Below are positions 1-5,163 of a stretch of DNA of 5,163 nucleotides, piece after piece. Position 1 is the stretch's first letter, and every line of letters starts with the position of its first letter. Below the pieces are notes generated by a model. It was not told the DNA's origin. It was given only the letters and a program-made list of their open reading frames with translations, and did not search any database. A program made the translations under genes and the position numbers. Origin of the DNA: Bacteroidia bacterium (lineage in GTDB: Bacteria > Bacteroidota > Bacteroidia > NS11-12g > UBA955); NCBI GenBank assembly GCA_023254645.1, contig JALRLA010000401.1:1-5163 (forward strand). The letters are read 5' to 3'.

Positions 1-344
1 TGGCCGGTGGTCAATACCAACAAGCAGCTTGGACCTTCCAGCTTCGCAACCGCTGGGTAGGGCGCCAATATTTGGATAACAGTGGAGAGCTCAGCCGCAG
101 TCTGGACCCATACAACTACGCCGAATTACAGGCTACTTATACAGCCCGCAAACCGCTTGCCTTGGGTAAGGGTTCCTTCTCTCCAGTGTTTGACCTGCAA
201 ATCATCAACCTGTTCAATACCCGCTACGCGAGCAACGGATACAGCTGGGGCTATACCTATGGCTCTGCTGATGTCATTCAAGAAGTTTTTGTCTTTCCCC
301 AAGCTAGACGGCATTTCTTGTTGTCCATGCGGCTGAACTTTTAA
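1..344 (+). CDS. TonB-dependent receptor, C-terminal fragment (5' end outside window)
   Basis: This frame is open from base 3 and ends at the TAA at 342-344, giving 113 visible residues: the last strands of an outer-membrane beta-barrel. What is seen: a WVGRQYLDNS block (visible residues about 18-27), then SLDPYNYAELQATY, then INLFNTRYASNGYSWGY, and a final FPQARRHFLLSMRLNF. This order (VGRQYLDN, then LDPY, then NLFN..YASNGY, then FPQA..hFLL....F) is the usual C-terminus of Bacteroidota TonB-dependent receptors, and the terminal Phe fits the barrel-assembly signal of such proteins. The family imports large substrates (siderophores, vitamins, glycans) using energy from TonB-ExbBD. The substrate cannot be told because the plug and most of the barrel lie outside. 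It does not look like a SusC C-terminus, and no SusD is present. It converges on the minus-strand gene with 3 bp between stops. The TTG at 72 is internal, not the true start. Confidence 0.9.
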   Translation, partial: AGGQYQQAAWTFQLRNRWVGRQYLDNSGELSRSLDPYNYAELQATYTARKPLALGKGSFSPVFDLQIINLFNTRYASNGYSWGYTYGSADVIQEVFVFPQARRHFLLSMRLNF

Positions 345-347
345 CGG

Positions 348-2420
348 CTAGGGAATCAGAAATTCCAGCATTTCGGAAGGGCCTCCATCCGAATCGGTGA
401 CGCAAAACGCGCGGTGGCCGATCACGACAATCGACTCCATCTTCCAAGGTTGACCTTGAGCCAACCATACTTGGGTCGGGCTCACTTCAAGTTCGTGCAA
501 AAGACCCTTTGGATCTTCGGTTTTGGGCAAGGCTTGCTTCCAAACTTGGGGTTCCAAGAAGCCCAAGAAGGAACCGGCAATGCTTCCATCCCAGGTTGAT
601 TCTTCCCGAAGCTCGACAGACGCTGTAAACCACAATCGCTCTTGCTCATCTATGTACAAACCCGACAAACTGGCTTCTTGGCCTTGCAAGGAAGGCAAAT
701 GAACTTCAATTGCTTGGGCCCGTTGAAGGGGCTTACCCGCCAATACAGCATCCCATTGAGCCTCTTGCATGATGGTGATTTGGTTGTTCTCGCGATTAGC
801 CAAGAGCACGCAGCCTGAACCAAACACCAAGCCTTCGTTGTTGGTGATCTTGCGCTTTTCGAACTCTCCGAACAACTCTTGGTAAACATGGGTCAATGAG
901 CCTTTGATTTGGACGGCACCCTGGTTCCAAATCAGAAAATGATCCCGTTTGTCAGGTTTGGACCCTGATCCCAGTATCCAAAGCTGTCCATCACGAATGC
1001 CCAGTGACTCCCAATCGGGTTTGCTTTTGCCCGGATACAGGCTATCGGGCATTTCCGACTTCGAATGCAAAGGGTATCGCGCCAAAAAACGCCAAGCTGT
1101 ATCGAATTCAAACAAGTAAGGAGCATTGTCCCCCACCAGCCAATAATGTCCGTTCCAAAACTCCAATCCAGACGCCGAGGCCACTTCTTTCAATTCCAAG
1201 ACCCTCATAGGGGCTAGACTAGACAAGCCCAAACCTCGAGCCGAACGCCATTGATTCAACAGGGTGTCAGCCAAGGGCATGGGAATGTTGGAATTGGGTC
1301 GGTTGCGGGCTGCCGGTCTCATATACAGAGAATCAGAACCCTTTTCTACCAATGCTAAGGCCAAAGATTGACCGATAGCCTGACGAATACCCGCGTCATA
1401 ATGTTCGGTGGGGTACCACTGATCAGTGTAATGATGGCTTTGATTTTCGACCCCTCTACCCAGCTGCGAATTGTCGATGCAGCGCACCCCCCAATTCTCA
1501 AATTGCTCAAGCAAGAATTCTCGATTTCGATCAATGTATTGCACCAGATTGCCCGGATCCCTGGGACCGCCAAACAAGGCTTCCGCATGGGCGTAGTTGG
1601 GCGGTAGAAGATGGAACAGCAAGGGCAAACCCGCTTGTTCGCATTCCTCAACAATGGCTTTTAGATCCTTGATTCGAGCGCTGTTTTCATCCAACAAAAA
1701 GGCAAATTCCTTAACATAGGCATCGGCCATGTTGCGCACCTTGGGGTCCAGTTCATAGTGAGAGGCGGCCAAGTTGTCCAGCCAGTCTCGGGTGGTGGGA
1801 AAGGGAGCTTGGCAGTTCTCTTGATTCAGCTCGCGGGTTCTCCAATACTGGCGTTTGAGGCGCTCCATCTCAGCGGCCGAACGGTTGTCGTAATGATGCA
1901 GGCTCAAATAGGCTCGGGTCAGAAGGGCAGGTCGCGTGCTGTAAAACAGCGCTTCTTGCTGGTTCGAAGCCTCATTCCCACTGAATTCCGCGCTCGGCCC
2001 ACAGGTTCTCAAGTTGACGGTGACCACAATCAATGGTTTGCGCTCTCCTCTCAAATTCAGCATTTGACGGAACAAACCCGGGTGGTAACTGGCATGGGTA
2101 ACAGCCCGAATGCGAGACCCAGGAGCGCCTTTCAATTGGGCACCGCCTGAGAGTTGGGCATCCAAATGCAGCTGCATGAAATCGGCAATTGACTCGGTCA
2201 AGGTATCGGTCCAAGGGTTGAAGCTGGTGTTGCTGCTCTCCCCCAAATACACAATATCGGCCTCGGCAAAGGCCGAATCGATGTGTGACTTGACCGGTGA
2301 ATAACGCTGCAGGTCGCCTTCGAACAAGAATTGGGTATACAAGGCATTCAACAGCAGGGCAAACAGGGCAAATGCGCCAAACCTTAAAGCCAATTTTGAT
2401 ATCCAGACAGGCATGCGCAT
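348..2420 (-). CDS. Membrane-anchored SGNH/GDSL-like acyltransferase partner fused to a DUF6929-like C-terminal domain
   Basis: 690 residues from the ATG at 2420, which overlaps the MBOAT stop as TGATG. The frame stays open 28 codons further into the MBOAT gene, but those residues have no signal-like character, so 2420 is preferred. Residues about 5-28 form a hydrophobic signal anchor, placing the rest in the periplasm. Residues about 55-360 look SGNH-like: VYLGESSN (57-64) is a block I-type motif with S62 as nucleophile candidate, beta-strand LIVVTVNLRT (130-139) follows, then LLFHLLPPNYAHAEALFG (267-284) and WYPTEHYDAGIR (335-346) with H340 as catalytic candidate. After a linker (about 361-405), residues 405-690 match what I know of DUF6929: VASASGLE (413-420), LVGDNAPYLFE (428-438), KSKPDWESL (465-473), LGSGSK (483-488), NNEGL (527-531), LSGLY (585-589), WFTAS (597-601), DGSIAGSFLG (611-620). 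Inferred role: transfers acyl groups supplied by the MBOAT to an envelope polymer. SGNH assignment moderate; acid residue of the triad unclear. Confidence 0.75.
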   Translation of the reverse strand: MRMPVWISKLALRFGAFALFALLLNALYTQFLFEGDLQRYSPVKSHIDSAFAEADIVYLGESSNTSFNPWTDTLTESIADFMQLHLDAQLSGGAQLKGAPGSRIRAVTHASYHPGLFRQMLNLRGERKPLIVVTVNLRTCGPSAEFSGNEASNQQEALFYSTRPALLTRAYLSLHHYDNRSAAEMERLKRQYWRTRELNQENCQAPFPTTRDWLDNLAASHYELDPKVRNMADAYVKEFAFLLDENSARIKDLKAIVEECEQAGLPLLFHLLPPNYAHAEALFGGPRDPGNLVQYIDRNREFLLEQFENWGVRCIDNSQLGRGVENQSHHYTDQWYPTEHYDAGIRQAIGQSLALALVEKGSDSLYMRPAARNRPNSNIPMPLADTLLNQWRSARGLGLSSLAPMRVLELKEVASASGLEFWNGHYWLVGDNAPYLFEFDTAWRFLARYPLHSKSEMPDSLYPGKSKPDWESLGIRDGQLWILGSGSKPDKRDHFLIWNQGAVQIKGSLTHVYQELFGEFEKRKITNNEGLVFGSGCVLLANRENNQITIMQEAQWDAVLAGKPLQRAQAIEVHLPSLQGQEASLSGLYIDEQERLWFTASVELREESTWDGSIAGSFLGFLEPQVWKQALPKTEDPKGLLHELEVSPTQVWLAQGQPWKMESIVVIGHRAFCVTDSDGGPSEMLEFLIP

Positions 2421-2422
2421 CA
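2418..2422 (-). promoter_or_regulatory. TGATG stop/start overlap (translational coupling site)
   Basis: On the minus strand the MBOAT gene ends ...TATTTTCAATTCTGA and the final A is the first base of the ATG of the SGNH-like gene. No Shine-Dalgarno sequence is seen in the 20 bases before the ATG. This arrangement implies one transcript and probable termination-reinitiation, keeping the two proteins in fixed ratio. It also supports choosing 2420 as the start of the downstream gene. A second in-frame ATG lies two codons later (MRMPVW) and cannot be excluded as the start. Confidence 0.8.
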
Positions 2423-3892
2423 GAATTGAAAATAGACAAAGGGGTGATTGACAGCTCCGCCCCAAACCAAAATGGCCGCGAGCATAAAGGCATAGATAGA
2501 CCAACGAAGGGCCTTGGATTTGGTCTCAGCCCAAGCGTCAAATCGCTGCTTGAACAACCCGTGATCCATCAAAAGGAACAGGAACAAAAACAGGGGAATG
2601 TGAGGGTCAATGTCTAGGTGGCGAAGCAAGATCTCTCCCTGTTGTTCGGCTTGAACCTGAGCCGCCAAGTCCAAATCGGCTGAATAGCGCTGACCACTCA
2701 AATGGCCCCTAAGGCCATCGAAAACTTCTTGGGCCTGCTGCATGGATCCCGAACGGAAATAGACCAGCGTCATCATGAAAAAGAAACCAGTTTTGATCTG
2801 ACGAACGCGATCCCAGATCCATGATTCTATGGCCACGAGCTTGAACACAAATCGGTCAAAGAGGTACAATACCCCTTGGGCCAATCCGAAGACAATCATC
2901 GTTGAATTGGCACCATGCCACAATCCGCTGGTGAAGAACACCAACAAGACGGCAAAGGCCAAAACCCAGGGCCCACGCTGATTTCCACCAACGGGAATGA
3001 ACAGATAATCGCGAAACCAGGTGCTCAAAGAAATGTGCCAACGGTGCCAGAATTCGGGAATGCTCTTGGCCAAAAAGGGCTTTTGAAAGTTGTCCATCAA
3101 GCGAATGCCAAAGAGCAAAGCGGAGCCCTGCGCCAACAGGGAATACCCGAAGAAATCGGTGTAGACCTGAAAGGTAAAAAAGAAGGTCGCCACCCAAGAG
3201 GACCAAGCGTCAAAATGAGTGGGAGCCGCATAGTACTGATCGACTACCGAGGCCAAATTATCAGCCACCGCCACTTTCAAAAACAAGCCATACAAGAGCA
3301 AGCGAAGGCCGTCGCGAATGTCTTCCCAACGGGGCTCGAGCTTGGCAAACAGCTGCTTGTGCAAACGGCCAAATCGCTCAATGGGGCCCGCCACGAGCTG
3401 CGGGAAAAAGGCTACAAAGAGCATGAAGCGCGGCAAACTGGGCTCAGCCTGCTCCTCTCCTTTGTAAACGTCGATGACGTAAGAGATGCTCTGAAAGGTG
3501 TAAAACGATATGCCTGCTGGAACGGTAAACTTGCCCAATTCAATGATCCAAGCGGTCCAGGGCGAGTGGTACATGGAGCGGGCCAACTCGGTTTCACCCA
3601 AGGCAAAATCAAAGTACTTGAACAGGAACAAGAGACCAATGTTAGTCAGCAAGGCCAAGGCTACACAGAGCTTTTTCAACCCGATTTTGGGGGTTCTCAC
3701 CATGGCCCAAACCAAGGCCCAATCGATGAGGGAAGTCAGGGCCATGAGCCCCGCAAACTCGACCTTCCAAAACCCGTAAAACACATAAGAGGCCAAGAGC
3801 AAGAACACCCAGCGACCTTTGTGGGGCAACAGGAAGTAGAAGGCCCATACGATGGGCAGAAAAATCCAGTAGATGACCGAGTTGAACAGCAC
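2420..3892 (-). CDS. MBOAT family membrane O-acyltransferase (AlgI/DltB-like)
   Basis: 490 residues, the usual AlgI-type length, with about 11-13 hydrophobic segments over the whole chain, so an inner-membrane protein. Diagnostic blocks in order: VPAGISFYTFQSISYVIDVY (124-143), FFPQLVAGPIERF (162-174), YTDFFGYSLLAQGSALLFGI (244-263), FWHRWHISLSTWFRDYLFIP (281-300), GGNQRGPW (302-309), TSGLWHGAN (321-329; H326 is the conserved MBOAT histidine), a YFRSGSMQQA segment (378-387) and a C-terminal FVYFQF. In the family, the enzyme takes an acyl donor, commonly acetyl-CoA, on the cytoplasmic side and passes the acyl group across the membrane to a periplasmic or surface partner. The partner here is the next gene, overlapping by one base. 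The start used is a GTG at 3892-3890, giving V/M-LFNSVIYW, which matches where AlgI-like proteins begin. No Shine-Dalgarno is seen. The frame is open up to the TGA at 3958-3956 without a convincing earlier start. Acyl substrate and polymer target are not visible. Confidence 0.95.
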   Translation of the reverse strand: MLFNSVIYWIFLPIVWAFYFLLPHKGRWVFLLLASYVFYGFWKVEFAGLMALTSLIDWALVWAMVRTPKIGLKKLCVALALLTNIGLLFLFKYFDFALGETELARSMYHSPWTAWIIELGKFTVPAGISFYTFQSISYVIDVYKGEEQAEPSLPRFMLFVAFFPQLVAGPIERFGRLHKQLFAKLEPRWEDIRDGLRLLLYGLFLKVAVADNLASVVDQYYAAPTHFDAWSSWVATFFFTFQVYTDFFGYSLLAQGSALLFGIRLMDNFQKPFLAKSIPEFWHRWHISLSTWFRDYLFIPVGGNQRGPWVLAFAVLLVFFTSGLWHGANSTMIVFGLAQGVLYLFDRFVFKLVAIESWIWDRVRQIKTGFFFMMTLVYFRSGSMQQAQEVFDGLRGHLSGQRYSADLDLAAQVQAEQQGEILLRHLDIDPHIPLFLFLFLLMDHGLFKQRFDAWAETKSKALRWSIYAFMLAAILVWGGAVNHPFVYFQF

Positions 3893-3982
3893 GGGGTCAC
3901 AAATTACGGCCCTATCGAGGGCTGTGCCAAACCGAATGCAGCGGTAGAATTTGGTTCATCGCACAGAGGAGACGAGTCGCGA
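3893..3982 (-). other. 90-nt intergenic gap between amylase and MBOAT genes
   Basis: This is the only noncoding gap of any size in the window. It holds a short inverted repeat (3909-3922) and a 15-codon ATG frame (3959-3912, MNQILPLHSVWHSPR) with no sign of being a real gene. No Shine-Dalgarno sequence precedes the GTG at 3892. A TAATTTG stretch on the minus strand (3906-3900) slightly resembles the Bacteroidota -7 box TAnnTTTG, but its spacing is one base short and it is too close to the GTG to serve as a normal promoter. Whether the MBOAT gene has its own promoter or is read through from the amylase cannot be settled from the sequence. Confidence 0.5.
3909..3922 (-). other. Short inverted repeat upstream of the MBOAT start (weak hairpin)
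   Basis: On the minus strand GCCCT-CGAT-AGGGC forms a perfect 5-bp, GC-rich stem with a 4-base loop. Two more pairs are possible beyond one C/A mismatch. It lies 16 bases before the GTG of the MBOAT gene and is followed by CGTAATTTGT, not a clean U-tract. It could be a weak terminator or attenuator after the amylase gene, or chance. The stem is short and this is a low-confidence call. Confidence 0.25.
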
Positions 3983-5163
3983 TCAAGGCTGAACGCTCAA
4001 CCACTGGGATTGAGTTCGCTGGTCTCGCCCACTCAAAACGGCGTTGTACAAGCCCGGCTTGAGCAGCGAAACATCCAGACTTTCCATGGCTTGAATGTCC
4101 TGTTCCAGCACCGTGCGACCCTGCACGTCGAACAGGCGAATCTGTTGTATGCCTTCTCCCGCTACGTGCAAAATACCAGCTGTGGGATTGGGGTACAGTG
4201 TCCACCTAGAGCTCGTGCAATCGGGAAGACTGGCCAGGTTTAGGCCCAGTTCTTCGGCAAAGGGATTGGCCAACTTCTTGTCCAAATACACACGAACTTC
4301 TCCGGGTTCTAGGGTCAGCAATTCGGCCGTATTGGTCACTACAATGGAGTCGTTGCTCATGTAATCGTACCACACCCCGTCGTGCGGAAAGTCAGCTTTG
4401 GCAAACTGCAAGGTGGGGTCGACATTGCCCAATACCACCATGTTCAAGTCAGAGTGAAAGGTGCGAAGGCGCTTGACTTTGCCATTGGCAATGTAATCGT
4501 GCGAACTGGGCTTGTGAATGGCGGGCGTTTCCGTCTTCAACTGAGCCAAGGCGGCCGTTTGGTAGTACAATTGCTGGCGAGGAGCCGAGGCGGTCCAGTA
4601 ATCCCAGCGAACGGGTTTGTTGGCCAGTCGGCATTGATCGCTGATGCTGCCATCTTCGCAGCGATTGATCGAGAAATCATAGGCCAATTCCCCAAACTGC
4701 CAGATCATTTTGGGCCCAGGAGTCAAGAGCAACAAGCTGTGAGCCAAGGCCGAGCGCTGGGCGTAAACGGCTAGGGTTTTGGTGTTGTAGCCGCTGACGT
4801 TGGCCCCAAAGGCTTGGCACTTGTAGGCCATTCGCTCTTCGTCATGGCTCTCGGCATAACCGACCAAATGACGCCAGTTCCAACCTCGGGCTTTGGAATC
4901 TATGCCCCAAGCATAATCGCTATTGGCGGGGTAACCCATGGCCAATTCGGTGAAGGCGTGGTTGGCATTTCCCCAAATCATCATGCCCTTGTTCACCAGC
5001 ACGGTTTCCTCGCTATTATCTGCAAAATGCTCCAAAATCACGTAAGAACCGGGGGCGGTTTGCTGCAAATGCGAATAATAATCGTCCCAAATGTCAATGC
5101 GAGATTGATCGTATTGGCCCCAAACACCAACGTCTGAGCCGCTGTTCTTTTGGGTAAACCCTT
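3983..5163 (-). CDS. GH13 alpha-amylase-family enzyme with T9SS sorting domain, C-terminal part (5' end outside window)
   Basis: 392 residues are visible, open through the right edge to the TGA at 3985-3983. The visible part begins GFTQ, which in this family follows closely after the nucleophile Asp, so the nucleophile lies just outside. Seen: WGQYDQSRIDIWDDYY (visible 14-29); YVILEHFADN (40-49), with E44 as general acid/base candidate; IWGNANHAFTELAMGY (62-77); YAESHDEERM (102-111), with D107 as transition-state Asp in a variant of the usual NHD; TPGPKMIWQFGELAYD (147-162); KPVRWDYW (182-189). These are hallmarks of secreted Bacteroidota alpha-amylases, which hydrolyse alpha-1,4-glucans. The all-beta C domain ends near LEPGEVRVYLDKKL (284-297). 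A type A sorting domain follows from about 320 (WTLYPNPTAG to the end). The TTG at 5068 is internal, not the start. Two cysteines (CEDGSISDQC) could form a disulfide, consistent with export. 90 nt separate it from the MBOAT gene. Confidence 0.92.
   Translation of the reverse strand, partial: GFTQKNSGSDVGVWGQYDQSRIDIWDDYYSHLQQTAPGSYVILEHFADNSEETVLVNKGMMIWGNANHAFTELAMGYPANSDYAWGIDSKARGWNWRHLVGYAESHDEERMAYKCQAFGANVSGYNTKTLAVYAQRSALAHSLLLLTPGPKMIWQFGELAYDFSINRCEDGSISDQCRLANKPVRWDYWTASAPRQQLYYQTAALAQLKTETPAIHKPSSHDYIANGKVKRLRTFHSDLNMVVLGNVDPTLQFAKADFPHDGVWYDYMSNDSIVVTNTAELLTLEPGEVRVYLDKKLANPFAEELGLNLASLPDCTSSRWTLYPNPTAGILHVAGEGIQQIRLFDVQGRTVLEQDIQAMESLDVSLLKPGLYNAVLSGRDQRTQSQWLSVQP
3986..4204 (-). 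other. Por secretion system (T9SS) type A C-terminal sorting domain of the amylase
   Basis: The last 73 residues of the amylase form a small beta-sandwich of the T9SS type A sorting family. Visible landmarks are LYPNPTAGILHV at the front, IRLFDVQGRTVLEQ in the middle, LDVSLLKPGLYNAVL near the end, and a short final strand. This order (YPNP..., then ...D..G+.V..., then ...L..G.Y...) is the family signature. It directs passage across the outer membrane through T9SS and usually surface attachment or release, so the amylase acts outside the cell. Type IX secretion is restricted to the Bacteroidota and close relatives, which is the best taxonomic clue in the window. Confidence 0.93.

Noticed and set aside
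1..344. A SusC/SusD-type polysaccharide utilisation locus linking the TonB receptor with the amylase
   Set aside because: The receptor end is not SusC-like, there is no SusD, the receptor is on the opposite strand, and the amylase is separated from it by the acylation pair. The amylase also carries a T9SS sorting domain rather than a visible lipoprotein signal, and its N-terminus is outside the window.
352..366. Inverted repeat GGAAT-CAGAA-ATTCC near the convergent stops, considered as a bidirectional terminator
   Set aside because: The stem is only 5 bp and AT-leaning, lies inside the coding end of the minus-strand gene, and has no T-run on either side. It is likely chance.
1208..1280. Internal ATG codons (M381 and M405) as an independent start for the DUF6929-like half
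   Set aside because: They sit in an uninterrupted frame after the linker, with no visible start signal or export signal following them. A separate product would lack a signal peptide and stay in the cytoplasm.
2421..2504. A 28-residue N-terminal extension of the SGNH-like protein starting at 2504
   Set aside because: This stretch overlaps the coding C-terminus of the MBOAT gene and does not look like part of a signal anchor. The ATG at 2420 gives a clean membrane anchor and a TGATG junction.
1972..2541. A 189-codon minus-strand frame across the MBOAT-SGNH junction
   Set aside because: It is an alternative frame of two strongly supported genes. Its protein has no recognisable motif and an out-of-frame character rich in Cys and Arg.
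2915..4243. A 442-codon plus-strand open frame antisense to the MBOAT gene and the amylase end
   Set aside because: It is in exact codon register opposite the two minus-strand genes, so it stays open simply because they avoid the codons TTA, CTA and TCA. Its translation is a Gln/Gly/Lys-rich antisense of hydrophobic helices with no domain, and it crosses the unrelated amylase-MBOAT gap. The opposing genes have unmistakable family motifs.

Overview
The window looks like chromosomal DNA of a Bacteroidota bacterium, probably a free-living or environmental lineage with moderate GC. Three signs support this: a secreted amylase ending in a Por/T9SS type A sorting domain, the C-terminus of a Bacteroidota-style TonB-dependent receptor, and gene starts without Shine-Dalgarno sequences. 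No RNA genes, insertion sequences, CRISPR arrays or attachment sites were seen. Nearly all of the window is coding.

Layout. On the plus strand, positions 1-344 hold the last 113 codons of an outer-membrane TonB-dependent receptor. It meets, tail to tail and with only 3 bp between the stop codons, a minus-strand set of three genes read from right to left. In transcription order these are: (i) the C-terminal 392 residues of a GH13 alpha-amylase-family enzyme with a T9SS sorting domain (5163-3983, 5' end outside the window); (ii) after 90 nt, a complete MBOAT/AlgI-type membrane O-acyltransferase (3892-2420); (iii) overlapping it by one base (TGATG), a 690-residue membrane-anchored protein (2420-348). 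The N-terminal half of this last protein looks like an SGNH/GDSL-type acyl-transfer partner. Its C-terminal half resembles the DUF6929 putative beta-propeller family.

How the genes fit together. The MBOAT and the SGNH-like protein form a typical two-component cell-envelope O-acylation pair, by analogy with AlgI plus AlgJ/AlgX or DltB plus DltD. The MBOAT would pass an acyl (usually acetyl) group across the inner membrane, and the periplasmic partner would place it on a glycan or other envelope polymer. The target is not visible here. The most unusual feature is the fused C-terminal DUF6929-like domain on the partner protein, which could be a target-recognition module. The amylase may only be co-oriented rather than functionally linked, and the TonB receptor belongs to a separate, opposing transcription unit.
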